Assembly: GCA_026826555.1 (NCBI GenBank)
Contig: JAKSZT010053764.1
Location: 36,197,907-36,261,906 of the forward strand
Reading direction: 5' to 3'
Length of the DNA stretch: 64,000 nt
DNA from: Tolypeutes matacus
Lineage: Eukaryota > Chordata > Mammalia > Cingulata > Chlamyphoridae
Shown here: piece after piece, positions 11,237 through 22,729 of the stretch
How the letters are laid out: the number at the start of each line of letters is the position of its first letter
How positions within the stretch are numbered: the first letter of the stretch is position 1
Translations under genes and position numbers: made by a program
The notes under the pieces: model-generated
The model's database searches: none
Told to the model about the DNA's origin: nothing
What the model saw: only the letters and a program-made list of their open reading frames with translations

Positions 11237-11998
11237 AGTCAGTGTCCATTTATGGGACAGAAGCCACAACAATTCCTTTAACAGATATGTTAATATGAAG
11301 TACTGAGGTATCACAAAAGTAGCAAGTATAGGAAGCATTTACCACCCCTGAGCTGGGAGGAAAGGGAGTAGGTTAGAATTATTAAAATCTAGAGGCCTGT
11401 GGAGTTCAGAAACAGACCCCTGTGGAGGGGACCCTGCTTGGCTGGGATAAATGCTTTAGGGGATCAGGGTAGAACCCTGAGGAGCTGGGATTTAGACCTA
11501 AGAGGAGGGGCCACCAGTTGGTTAGTACTGATGTCTCAGAGGACTAATCTGACTGCTTCCACTTGTATGGGAAAGCTGCAAACTGGAACTAACTGCTGCA
11601 ATTGGATTTAACTAGGAACAAGATAAACCATGGGTTTGGGAATAAAGTAGATTCTATCAGAGAACAACCCCTAAAGAGGAGATTCTTACTAACATGTGAG
11701 GATACCAACCAGTCTCTCTTCTTGGCCACCTCATGCTTGCACAATAGGATCAAGTACAGAAAAAGCATAGTGTCAGGGGTGTATGCTATTCATGGATCCA
11801 ACAGCATGGGCTGTCTTTCACCAAAGATGATCTAGCTATTGCCACTGCTGAATGGACAAACTGACTAGAAGAGACTGCTACATAGTGGCTATAGTCCTCT
11901 GAGATACCTGCTTTATGCAGAGGTGCTGTCTTAGAACTCTCTGGCTTGAGCTGGCCAAATACTCTGGCTAGTATTTGTCTCCTGTTCCCAGCATTTTA
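11237..11998. repeat. Unidentified interspersed-repeat-like sequence
   Basis: The sequence begins 'tatcagtcagtgtccattta' and runs through 'gggacagaagccacaac', several ctgggat/gaggaggggcc words and 'ctgcaaactggaactaactgctgcaattgg'. It reads like an old mammalian repeat that I recall only vaguely and cannot name. The three small frames here lack domains. Confidence 0.35.
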
Positions 11999-12056
11999 TT
12001 CCTTCCTTCCTCTTTGCCTCCATATTTCCTTCCTTCTTTCCTTGCTTCCTTCCTTT
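11999..12056 (+). repeat. (TTCC)n pyrimidine-rich simple repeat
   Basis: Repeated ttcc/cttcc units with interruptions. The 70-codon frame over it reads low-complexity Ser/Leu/Pro and is not coding. Confidence 0.8.
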
Positions 12057-12370
12057 CTGTATATATTTCTCTATTTGTTTATTTTCAATTCCCTATCTCT
12101 CTTATAAGATGCATGAATTTGGATCTTGGCAATAGGTTTCTCTGTCATTCTTTATTCTATGATTATGCACAGTTTTTGGTCTTCTAGTAACTACAATAGT
12201 TATAATTGTTCTACACATTGAAGATGGTTCTTTATCTAACTCTCAGGGTGTGAGTGGGACAATTAAAATGTGAAAATTGAGAGCACTTATTGGGAAGGAA
12301 GTGTCCTTAGTAAATATCAGCAAAGGATGCATGAATAAAAGGCAATAGGAAAGTACAGTAAAGCAACTTA

Positions 12371-12960
12371 ATATGTTGCAGTATTTCTTTCAAGATCATT
12401 TTCATCACTTCATTTTCTTTATGATCTTTCTGGATGAGCAGTGGTTATTAATTTTAATACAATTTTCTAAATCTTTTCCTTTATAGTTTGTCCACCCTCT
12501 GTCCTGTTTCAGAAAATATTCATTACCCTAAGTTTATAAAGATATACTTCTTTACAGTATGCTAAAGGGCTTTTAGTTCTAGCTTTCACATTTAATATTT
12601 AATCCACTTAGAGCTGGTTTTTATTTTTTACTTAAGGCAGGGATCCAAGTAAGTATTCTTCCATAGATAACTAATTATTTATGTAACATGTATTGAATAG
12701 TTCCTCCTCTTCCCAATTATTTGCAATAGTAGCTCTATTCCTGGGATTGCTGTTCTTTTTCCATTGGTCTATTTGATTAATCTTGCACTAATAGCAAATG
12801 TTTTAATTTTTATAATTTTCTTATAATTCTTGGTATCTGAAGAGGGCCAGGCTTCCACCATATTTTCCTTCATCAGTAGTATTTCTAAAGGTGCTCTTTC
12901 TCTCTTTGTAAAGCATTCAACTTAGTCATTTTATAGACTTTTTCCCTTACTTATATGTCA
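12371..12960 (-). mobile_element. Old L1 (L1M-type) fragment, ORF2 C-terminal region
   Basis: In antisense orientation it carries the familiar end of ORF2: 'ccattggtctatttgatt' followed by 'cttgcactaatagcaaatgttttaattt' and 'ataattcttggtatctgaagagggccaggc'. Heavily diverged, no open frame. Confidence 0.65.
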
Positions 12961-12974
12961 TTTCTTCTCTCTTA

Positions 12975-14745
12975 TTCCTTTATTTAAATATATATATATA
13001 TTAATATACTTAGATTGTACAAATGTTACACAAAAAATATAGGAATTCCCATATGCCCTGCTCCCCACATCTCCCACACCCTCCCACATAAACAACATCC
13101 TTCTTTAGTGTGGCACATTCATTGCAATTGATAAACACATCCTGGGGTATTGCCATTGAGCATGGACCATGGTTCACATTGTAGTTTACACTCTCTCCCA
13201 CACAATTCTGCAAGCTATAGGAATATTTATTATGGCCTATATCTGTCATTGCAATGCCATTCAGGACAATTGCCAAGTCTCAAAAAAGCCCCCTCATTAC
13301 AACTGTCTTTCCCTCCCCCTGCCCCCAGAGCCTCCAGTGGTCACTGCCTCCATATCAATGCTGTAATTTCTTCCATTGCTAGAATCCCAACAAGTCTATT
13401 GTAGAATACCAGTAAGTCCACTCTAGTCCATAGTTCATTCCCCAATCCTGAGGATTCTGGGCAGGTGATGTCCATTATACTTCTAATTGAGAGGGGCTTC
13501 GATCTCATTCAGCCGATGGATGGGACTCTCTTGCTTGCAGTTGTAGGCTCTCTCATTTCCTTGGTATGGTGGTTGTCAATCCTCACCTCCTTGTTAGTTG
13601 TCCTGGGTGAGTCTAATGAAATGGAGAGTAGGTGTTGCAACTCTGCTGAGGCTCAGGGCCCACCTGGCACATGGACAGCCCAAAGATTTAAGTCTCTTGG
13701 ATATACAAGTACCAACTCCAGCACCAAGTATAGATTCAAATAAAAGGGACAGATAAGCCATGTGTAGGGAAGCCATAACTGAGTCCAACTCTGTCACTCT
13801 CAGGAACACAAACTCCAAAGTAGGGCCCACTGGCAAGACACCAAACTTCAGAGCTATCTGCCCTGACCATAGGACCTGGGTGTCTCCAGAGCCCTCAGGA
13901 GCCCCACTATTTGAGGTAGTATCCACTTTGGCAGTCTATGAGATCCTGCTGAGATGTCTATAAGCGTTACCTCTGGGATGACCTCCTGGCTTACTTTGAA
14001 GTCTCTTAGCCATATAAACACATTGTCTTTATTTTTCCCCTTTTTATTTGAGGTATTTTTCCAGTTGCATTGCTAGTTGGTGCTTAGTAGTAATTTCATA
14101 GTGCCAGGGAGGCCCATACCCAGGAGTTATGTCCCACGCTGGAGGGAAGGTAATGCATTTATATGCTGAGTTTGGCTTAGAGAGAGGCCACATTTGAGCA
14201 ACAAGGAGGCACCCTGGAGGTAACTCTTAGGCACTCTGTAATACTAGGCTAAGTTTCAATTTCAAGAGTAAAGGTTCATATGCACAGTCATCAATATCAA
14301 GGGCCCATCAATGGACCATCCTCCTTCGCCAGTCATTGCCCCTGCACTTGGGGGACAGTTGCTGCTACATTAGAGAACGTGACAGAGATCTGTTATTGTG
14401 TGAATCTCTACCCACTGTGACAATACCCCATGAACATTTGAATACATTTATATACCTTATATGTATGTCCAGGTGAACTTCCTCCCATGTTTCCCCCATC
14501 ACTGACACCCCATACCAATGATCCTCCCCTGCCCCAGATGTAACCCTTCTGTGACCTAAAGCCTCTTCAAAAATGAAGCCAATAAAATAGCCAAATACAA
14601 TTAATAGGAGAATGAAATAATAATGGTAGGTTTAAATATAAGAAATAAAATACATAAAAATTAAAAGAAAACTGAAACTAAAATTTAAAAATAGGGATAT
14701 TAAAAAATAATGAAAAATATTAAAAAATTTTTTTTTTGACATTTT
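12975..14745 (-). mobile_element. L1 3'-UTR-type block, minus strand
   Basis: Begins with a T/A-rich tail (tatatatata, 12,984-13,000), then 'aggaattcccatatgccctg' and 'gtttacactctctcccacac'. These recur at 28,800-28,985, and in the opposite orientation at 25,245-25,440. It is therefore the 3' end of an L1 on the minus strand, with about 1.7 kb of 3' UTR and no ORF2. The text resembles, in diverged form, the 3' UTR of the next element (14,821-15,830). It is either a separate 5'-truncated insertion or a duplicated 3' UTR. The overlapping frames at 13,010-13,963 on both strands are not genes. Confidence 0.6.
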
Positions 14746-15819
14746 CCCTTCCATCACTGTAATATCTGTTGTCATGAATGTACACTGATATTTTCTTCCA
14801 TTTATTCCCCAGTGCCTTACTTTTTTTTTCATTTTGTTTGCAAAGAAGTTTTAGGTCACAGTAAAGTCACATACAGAATGCAGGGAATTACCATATACCC
14901 AACATCCTCCCCCTTTTCCCCCTTCCTGTATTAATGCCTTTTTTACATGTGGATGGTACATTTGTTACAACTGATTTACAAATAGTGAAACATAGCTACT
15001 AATCATGACCAATGGTTTATATTATGGTTTACATTTTAGACTGTACATTTTTATAAATTTTGATGATATTTAACATGGTCTGTGTCAATCATTGTGAGAT
15101 CATGTAGAACACTTCCATTGCCCACTAAATACTCCCTGTTCCATCTATGCTATTCCTCCCTCCCCCTTCCCTCAGTCCACGGTGACCACCCAGCTTCCCT
15201 CCTTAATGACAAGATTCATAGTTACTTGCAACAACACTAAGGTCTTGGCACACTGGTTTGTTCTTCCCTATTAGGAACCACTCATGCTCTCGAGAGACTC
15301 CTGCCCCTCTGTTTGAGAACATATTGGTCCTCCCCAGGATGAGAGTCCAGCTCCTTCCTACTCATTATGTGGGTCTCCACCCACTGATACAACACGTTAT
15401 GACAAAATGATCACTCGCACACTCCCTAGAAGCCTGCCCCAGGTGTGCCCTATCCCGAATGCACCCCCCCATCCAACATCCTAAACCGGTAACCCTTCCT
15501 TGTCATATTGCCATAGGAGCGTTCCCAATTTTGTACTTTCAATCACATACCCGCCAATCCCCAGTGTTCACCTGGTCCCTCTCCAACCCTCCCCTCAGTT
15601 CCATGGACCATCAAACCCACCCTCCCTGCTCTACCCACCTGTCAAACCTGTACCACCCAACCCAATAATATCATTACTCTCCTTTCATATCCCTTCAGTG
15701 CCCAACTACACACTTCCACCTTATCATAGATTATGCCCATCTGGGCATTGGCTCACAGCCTTCTTCTCCCTTTCTATTTTCTGTACACCTATCTTCCAGA
15801 CAATAGCTCTCTGAGTCTG

Positions 15820-18800
15820 CTCAATTTGCTTAATTCATATTAATGAGGTCATGTAATATTTGTCCTTTGATACCTGGCTTGCTTCACTCAAAGTAAGGTC
15901 CTCAAGATTCATCATGTTATTCTATGTGTTGCCATTGTATTCCTTCTTACAGCTGAGTAATATTCCATTGTATATATGTACCACATTTTGTTTATCCATT
16001 CATCTGTTGATGAGCATTTGGGTGGATTTCAGCTTTTGGCAATAGTGAATAATGCCGCTATGAACATTGGTGTGCATATATTTGTCCGTGTCCTTGGTTT
16101 CGATTCTTCTGGGTATATAACCAGCAGTGGAATTGCTGGATCATATGACAATTCTATAGTTAGTTTTTTGAGGAACTGCCAAACTATCCTCCACAATGGC
16201 TGGAACATTCTACATTCCCACCAGCAATGGATGAGGGTTCCCATTCCTCCACATCCTCTCAAAAACTTGTAGTCCTCTGTTTTTTTTTTTTTTTAATAGA
16301 GGCCAGTCTAATGGGTGTAAGATGGTTCTCATTGTAGATTTGATTTGCATTTCACTAATAGCTAGTGATGTTGAGCATCTTTTCATGTGCTTTTTAGCCA
16401 TTTGTATTTCTTCCTTGCAGAAGTGTCTTTTTAAGTCACTTGCCCATTTTTTTGAATGGGTTGTCTTTTTATTTTTCAAGGCGTAGGATTTCTTTATATA
16501 TACTGGATATTAGGCTCCTATCAGATATATGGTTGCCAAATATTTTCTCCTATTGGGTAGGCTGCCTTTTTACTTTCTTGATAACCTCCTTTGAAGTGCA
16601 AAAGTTTTTAATTTTGAGGAGCTCCCATTTATTTTTTCTTTTGCGTTTGTGCTTTGGGTGTGAAGTTCATGAAAGCATTTCCTATTACAAGGTCCTGTAG
16701 ATGTTTCCCTACATTATTTTCCAGAGTCTTTATGGTCTTGGTTCTTATACTTAGATCTTTGATCCATCTTCAGTTGATTTTTGTGTAATATGTGAGATGA
16801 AGTTCCTCTCTCATTCTTTTGGATATGGATATCCAGTTCTCCAAGGACCATTTGTTGAAGAGGCTATACTCTTCCAGTTGATTGGGCTTTGTGGACTTGT
16901 CGAATATGAGATGACTGTATTTGTGAGGATCTATGTCAGAACTCTCAATTCAGTTCCATTGGTCGATATGTCTATTCTTGTGCCAATACCATGCAATTTT
17001 GACCAATATAGCTTTGTAATATGTTTTAAAGTCAGGTAGTGTGATACCTCCAACGTCATTTTTCTTTTACAATATGTCTTGGCTATTGAGGGCCTCTTGC
17101 CCTTCAAAAAATTTTCATAGTTTTTCCAATTCAGTAAAAAATGCTGTGCTGATTTTTATTGGGATTACATTAAATCTGTAGATTAGTTTGGGTAGGATAG
17201 ACATCTTAATGTTGTTTAGTCTTCCTATCCATGAACAGGGGATAGTCTTCCATTTATTTAAGTCTTCTTTGATTTCCTTTAACAGTGTGGTATGGTTTTC
17301 TGTGTATACATCATTTACATCTTTAGTTAAATTTATTCCTAGGTATTTGATTCTTTTAGTTACTATTGTAAGTCATATTTTTTCCCTGATTTCCTCCTCA
17401 GGTTGCTCATTATTGGTGTACAGAAATGCTACTGATTTTGCACATTGATCTTATAACCTGCAACTTTGCTGAACTCATTTATAAGTTCTAGAAGCTTTGT
17501 TGTAGATTTTTCAGGGCTTCCTATGTATAGGATCATGTCATCTGCAAACAGTGAAATTTTTACTTCTTCCTTTCCAATTTGGATGCCTTTTATTTCTTTT
17601 TCTTGTCTCAGTGCTCAAGCAAGTACTTCTAACACAATGGTAGATAGGAGCAGTGATAGTGGGCATCCTTGTCTTGTTCCTGATCTTAGAGGGAAAGCTT
17701 TTAGGATTTTATCATTGAATGTGATGTTAGCTGTGGGTTTTTCATGTATACCCTTTATCATGTTCAGAAAGTTTCCTTCTATTCCTATATTTTGCAGTCT
17801 TTTTATTAGGAAAGAGTGCTGTATTTTGTCACTGCTTTTTCTGCATCTATAAAGATGATCATGTGATTTTTTTTCTTTCGATCTGTTTATGTGGTGTATT
17901 ACATTGATTGATTTTCTTATGTTGGACCATCCTTGCATACCTGGGATGAAACCCACTTGGTCATGGTGTATAATTCGTTTGATGTGTTGTTGAATATGAT
18001 TAGCAAGTCTTTTGTTGAGGATTTAGGTTCATTAGCGAGATTGGTCTGTAATTTTCCTTTCTTGTGGCGTCTTTGTTTGGCTTTGATATTAGGGTAATGT
18101 TGGCATCATATAATGAGTTAAGCAATGCTCCTTCTACTTCTATTTTTTTGGAAGAGTTTAAGCAGGATTGGTGTTAGTTCTTTCTGGAATGTTTGGTAGA
18201 ATTCACCTGTGAAGCTTTCTGGTCCTGGGCTCTTCTTGGTTGGGAGGTTTTTGATGACTGATTCTATCTCTGTACTTGTGATTGGTCTGTTGAGTTCATC
18301 AATTTCTTCTTTCGTCAGTGTAGGCTGCTTGTGAGTTTCTAGGAATTTGTCCATTTCCTCTAAATTATCCTTCTTGTTGGCATATAATATTTCAAAGTAT
18401 CCTCTTATGATACTCTTTATTTCTGTGGGGTCAGTGGTGATATCCCCTTCCTCATTTCTTATTGTGTGTGTTTGCATCTTCTCTCTTTTTTCCTTTGTTA
18501 GTCTAGCTAAGGGTTTGTCAATTTTACTGATCTTCTTGAAGAACCAGCTTTTGCTTTTGTTTATTTTTTTTCTAGTGCTTTCTTATTTTCTATTTCATTT
18601 AGTTCTGCTCTAATCTTTGTTATCTCCTTCTTTCTACTTCCTTTGTGGTTAGTTTATTGTTGTTTTTCCAGTTCTTCCAGGTGTGCAGTTAGGTCTTCGA
18701 TTTTAGCTCTTTCTTCTTTTTTGATACATGCATGTATGGCTATGCATTTCTCTCTCAGTACAGATTTTGCTGCATCCCATAGGGTTTGATATGTTGTGTT

Positions 18801-19629
18801 GTCATTTTCATTTGTTTCTAGGTAGTTACTGATTTCTTTTGAGATTTACTCCTTGACCCACTGTTTGTCTAAGAGTGTGTTGTTTAACTTCCATATCTTT
18901 GTGCCTAATCTGGTTCTCTGGCCTTTACTGATTTCCATCTTCATTTCATTGTTGTCAGAAAAATTACTTGGTATGATTTCAATCTTTCTGAATTAATTGA
19001 GCATTTTTCTATGGTCTAGCATGTGGTCTATCTTGCAGAATAATCCATGTGCACTGTATATATCCCACTGTATTTGGGTGTAGTGTTCTGTATATATTAT
19101 TAGGTCCAGATCTTCTAATGTATTATTCAAAATCTTTGTTTCTTTATTGCTTCTTTGTTGAGATGTTCTCTCTAATGGTGGTAATTGTTTATTAAAGTCC
19201 TCCACTATAATTGTAGAGGCATCTATTTCCCCATTTAATTTTTCCAGTGTTTGTCTCATGTGTTTTGAGGCACCTTGGTTAGATGCATAAATGTTTATGA
19301 TTGTTCTTTTTTCTTGAAAGATTACCCCTTTTACTAATATATAGTGCCATCTTTTTCTCTTACAGTGGTTTTGTATTTAAAGTCTATTTTGCCAGTATTA
19401 GAATAACCTCTCCTGCCCTTTTTTGGTTATTGTTTGCTTGTAAGATTGTTTTCCGGCCATTCACTTTCAGCCTCCTTGTGTCCCTGGGTCTAAGGTGGGT
19501 TTCTTGTAGACAACATATAGATGAGTCATATTTCCTAATCTATTCTGCCAATCTATGTCTCTTGACTGGTGAGTTTAATCCATTATCATTCAGTATTATT
19601 ACTCTCAAGGAATTGCTTACATTAGCCAT
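15820..19629 (-). pseudogene. L1 ORF2 (endonuclease and reverse transcriptase), broken
   Basis: Starts at an ATG at 19,627-19,629, followed by an AP-endonuclease-like N-terminus in which NGLNSPVKRHRL and a QETHL-type motif can be read. A later endonuclease piece is open at 18,993-19,259 (a DFN motif, then SAHG and KIDHMLDHR). The linker before the RT is open at 18,118-18,477 and part of the RT at 17,615-17,956, with the TRQGCPLS motif. The catalytic FADD motif lies at 17,537-17,548 and is still intact. The C-terminal region is at about 15,830-16,262. Many stops and frameshifts separate these pieces, so no full protein can be made. ORF2p normally nicks target DNA and copies L1 RNA into it. Confidence 0.85.
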
Positions 19630-19699
19630 ATTTTCTTTGGGTTTATGTATGTCATATGTTGTTTTTATTTCTTTATTTATTTTTTTCTTCCACTCTCCT

Positions 19700-20611
19700 A
19701 CAACTGTCTCTCTTCTGTTTTTTTCCTTTCAACCTGCAACACTCCCTTTAGTATTTCTTAAAGGGCAGGTTTCTTATTGGCATACTCTCTTAATTTCTGT
19801 TTATCTGTGAATATTTTAAACTCTCCATCATTTCTGAATGCCAGCTTTGCTGGATAGGGAATTCATGGCTGGAAGTTTTTCCTTTTAGTACCTTAACTAT
19901 ATCATACCACTGCCTTCTTGCCTCCGTGGTTTCAGATGAGAAATCAGCACTCAATCTTATCGAGCTTCCCTTGCCTTTGATGGTTCTCTTTTCTCTTGCT
20001 GCTTTCAGTATTTTCTCTTTGTCTTGAGCATTGGACAGTTTGACAAGTATATGTCTTGTAGTAGGCCTGTTGGGATTTATACTATTTTGGGTGTGCTGCG
20101 CTTCCCAGACTTGTACATCCATCTCCCTCAATAGGGTTGGGAAGTTTTCAGCCATTACTTCCTCCAACACTCCTTCTGTCCCCTTTCCTTTCTCTTCTCC
20201 CTCTGGGTTGCCTATAATGCATATATTTGTGTGTTTTGTGTTGTTCAAATCCCTAAGTCCCTGCTGGATTTTTTGTATCTTTTTATCCATTTGTTCTACT
20301 ATCTGTTTAATTTCAGATGTACTGTCTTCCATATCGCTAATTATTTCCTCTGCCTGTTCAAATCTGCTGTTATGTGCTTCCAGTGTATTTTTGATTTCTT
20401 AGATTGTGACATTCATCACCATTATATCTGTTATCTTTTTATGTATGTTTACAATTTCTTTAGTTTGTTCTCCCAGTGTCTTCTTAATAGCCTTGATCTC
20501 TTCCTTTACTTCATTAAGTTGGTCCATGATATTTGTTTGGATGGCTTTGATTAGTTGTTCAATGTTCTGCATCTCTTCCTGGTTTTTAGTTTTTTCATTG
20601 GACTTGGCCAC
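19700..20611 (-). pseudogene. L1 ORF1, nearly complete but broken
   Basis: The start codon position (20,609-20,611) reads GTG where copies A and D have ATG. Codons run open for 70 residues (SNEKTKNQEEMQ, then the coiled coil) to an in-frame TAA near 20,402 in place of CAA, then on in the same frame through the coiled coil and the RNA-binding domain (HILVKLSNAQDKEKIL, then AAREKRTIKGKG, then RLSADFSSET) to about 19,870. There a frameshift leads to a stop at 19,790. In the shifted frame the usual C-terminal sequence can be followed (TDKQKLREY, then NKKPAL), ending in another TAA. Lost start, two nonsense changes and a frameshift: not functional. Confidence 0.85.
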
Positions 20612-21299
20612 GTTTCTTAGTATGCTTCGTAATTTTTTGTTGCTGCCTGGTCATCTTTTTATCTTGATGGATTTATTCAGTTGATTACCTTCTGTCTCCA
20701 CTCTAGGGTTTCATTTAGTTGCTGTTTGTGTGTGTGTTATGTTTTCTCTTTGACACTTTGTTCCTCTTATTCTGTTTCTTTGCTGTTGTCTATGTTCCCT
20801 TGAAGGAAAAAGATTAGGGTCAGAGAAGGTGAAAGAGGTAAGAAAAGAAAAAGGGTAATAGTAATAATAATAGTAAACATTAGAAGAGGAGCCATATAAG
20901 ACCTTGGAAAATGAATATTTAACTCATGTAAGAGGTGTAGAGTAATAGGAATAAAAAAGTGGAGTCCCAACAATGAAATGGGAAACCAAATAGAGAAAAA
21001 TATATAGAATGAATTAAAATGCCAGAATGATGAGGAGAGAGGGAAAGAGAAAAGAAAAGACAAAAAGAAAAAAAGTTAATAAAAGAAAGAAAACAGGATA
21101 TACAAGATAGAAATAAAAGCCAGAAAAATTGGGGACTGAACAATGTGAGGTGGAATGTAAGAACAACAGAAAGTGGAAGATAGAAAGATGAAGGAAGGAA
21201 AAGAGATAGCATTGGTAGACAAAATTGGTATACACAGAAATGGGGAAATCAAGGAAGAAGAAACACAGCAAACAAGAAACAAGCCAGCAGCACCTAATT

Positions 21300-21364
21300 A
21301 AATATGAAAAAGAAAAAAAGGGGGGGGGATGGGGAAGGAAAAAAGGGGTGGGGGGAGGGAGAAA
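21300..21364 (+). repeat. G/A-rich tract in the L1 copy C 5' UTR
   Basis: On the plus strand, runs of 9, 4, 4 and 6 G separated by A-rich spacers (ggggggggg, atgggg, aaaagggg, tgggggg). It corresponds to the C/T tract at 62,669-62,690 in copy D, so on the L1 sense strand it is C-rich. Potential G-quadruplex on the antisense strand. Confidence 0.6.
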
Positions 21365-21639
21365 AAACAAATATACAAGCAAGCAGCCAACCAGAAACTA
21401 AGGAAAAACAGCCTTCCCTGTTAGGACCCTTACAGGCTTCTCAGGCTGCCGGTGTTCATCAATCAATTACCCTAGAGCCTGCCCTCTGCAGGTTTTGAAG
21501 TGGGTTTTAGTGAGTAAACTAAGTTAATTTTTTTTTTAAGTAAACTTTTTTAAGGAAAAATAAGAGACCCAAGAGAAGCTAGTACAAAAATAATGTCTAT
21601 GTTCTCCCTGTCCTAAAGTATCAGCTGGATGTTTGATAT

Positions 21640-21735
21640 CCTGGTGGATCTCGCCTCTAAGAAGGGTCAGGAATTGAACTAGGGACCTCGTATATTCAAG
21701 GCAGAATTTCCTCCAATGAGCTAATATTTCTCGTT
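21640..21735 (-). repeat. tRNA-derived SINE fragment (DAS-like), antisense
   Basis: On the minus strand the order is an A-box-like 'tagctcattggagg' followed by a B-box-like AGTTCAATTCC (plus-strand ggaattgaact at 21,670-21,680), with 'acgaggtccctagttc' as in tRNA-derived SINEs. It lies inside the copy C 5' UTR next to a second SINE on the opposite strand. The exact ends are unclear. Confidence 0.5.
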
Positions 21736-21807
21736 GGGTCTGTTAGCTCTTCAGAAAGCTATCTAATCACTTTCCCTCAGGCAGGTTTTACTCTTTGCAG
21801 TTGGGTA

Positions 21808-21925
21808 GATTCCTGCTGATTAGAAGGCTCAAATGGTTGGGCGTCCGTCTCCCATATGGAGGGACCTGGGTTCGATTCCCAGGACCTCCTGGTAAAAATG
21901 AAAAAAAAAAAAAAAAAAAAAAAAA
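21808..21925 (+). repeat. DAS-type SINE (tRNA-derived) with 25-A tail
   Basis: A tRNA-like body with an A box at 21,826-21,840 (ggctcaaatggttgg) and a perfect B box at 21,869-21,879 (GGTTCGATTCC), then an A tail of 25 bases (21,901-21,925). These are internal RNA polymerase III promoter elements. The gggcgtccgtct string between the boxes matches my memory of xenarthran DAS-SINEs. It is not a tRNA gene: the cloverleaf 3' side lacks a proper acceptor end and runs into poly(A). The long pure A tail suggests a fairly recent insertion. Confidence 0.75.
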
Positions 21926-22277
21926 GAAGTCTGTCAGTCTCTGTCCTCTTTCTATTCTTATTGCTTTCTCTCTCAGGGTGGCAGGATGCAATAGCCTGTG
22001 TGAGCCGATAACCCCCTCACCTTTACTCCTCAGGTTGAGTTTTCATCTGAAATTCAAATGGGACCCTGGCAACTGAACTCACCACAGAAAAATAACTCTC
22101 AAACTTCTTCCAGACCACCCCCTCCTCCCAGGGGACCCTAAATAGGCTCTTGGAAGCTTATTAAGCACTTCCTACTGCCTGCCTCCCTTAGGGGAGTTGA
22201 AATTTTGATAGTTTTCTGCAGAGGACTAATCAATTGCCTGACTCTGCCCCCTCCCAGGCCAAGTTTCTCTATCCCAG

Positions 22278-22480
22278 GGCAGTTATGTAAATCAGGCTTC
22301 CACAGCAGATTTGCCTCTCCCCTCTTCCTGGTGCTGCCTTGAGCCAGCTTGTATGCACCCCAAAGCTCAGATGGGATCTGGGCAACCAAACCCACAGAAG
22401 GAAAACCCCTCTCCACCCCTTGCCAGAACCCTCCCACTCTTTGAGAACACTCCTTCCCACTGGGTGGTGGCAGGGGCTCA
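22278..22480 (-). repeat. Single 215-bp-type monomer in L1 copy C 5' UTR
   Basis: One unit homologous to the tandem monomers of copies A and D, recognisable by 'aaatcaggcttcc', 'gccttgagccagct', 'aaacccacagaagg' and 'ccctcccactctttgaga'. The upstream sequence moves directly to the outer 5' UTR ('aagaaactcacgg'), so the second unit is absent. Confidence 0.65.
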
Positions 22481-22705
22481 CAGTGGCTTTCTGTCCCGAG
22501 GGTCGGGCTTAGATATCTGCAGTTTCCAGCCCTGGAGCAAGAAACTCACGGTTTTACCTTGAGCAACCTGTCCCCCCATCCAGCTCCCTCCAAATCAATG
22601 CTCCGAAGCTTCCCACTCTGTAGGCTCCCAAAACAGCCCACTCGGATCTTACCCTCACTCAGCCACCCCTTGCGAGAGAGATGGCAAGTTCCCTTTTAAA
22701 CTAAT

Positions 22706-22714
22706 GCCATCTTG
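22706..22714 (-). promoter_or_regulatory. YY1-type motif at the 5' end of L1 copy C
   Basis: CAAGATGGC on the minus strand, 13-20 bases from the apparent 5' end, the same offset as in copies A and D. Confidence 0.5.
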
Positions 22715-22729
22715 CCACTTCTCCCTTAC

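Larger units (their letters stand above)
14821..22726 (-). mobile_element. Near full-length L1 retrotransposon, copy C
   Basis: This minus-strand L1 runs from its 5' end near 22,726 to a T-run at 14,821-14,829 that marks the reverse-complemented poly(A) tail. It holds a 5' UTR (about 20,612-22,726, enlarged by SINE insertions), ORF1 (about 19,700-20,611), ORF2 (about 15,820-19,629) and a 3' UTR of about 1 kb. Both ORFs are broken, so it is inactive. The flanking ccttac at 14,815-14,820 and 22,724-22,729 might be a remnant target-site duplication, but it is too short to trust. The 5' UTR and ORF1 match copies A and D; C has only one 215-bp monomer. Confidence 0.9.

Noticed and set aside
21826..21879. 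Possible tRNA gene
   Set aside because: A and B boxes are present, but the 3' side runs into poly(A) and there is no acceptor stem; it is a SINE.
14815..22729. ccttac as target-site duplication of L1 copy C
   Set aside because: Six bases only, and the 5' end is uncertain by a few bases; not reliable.
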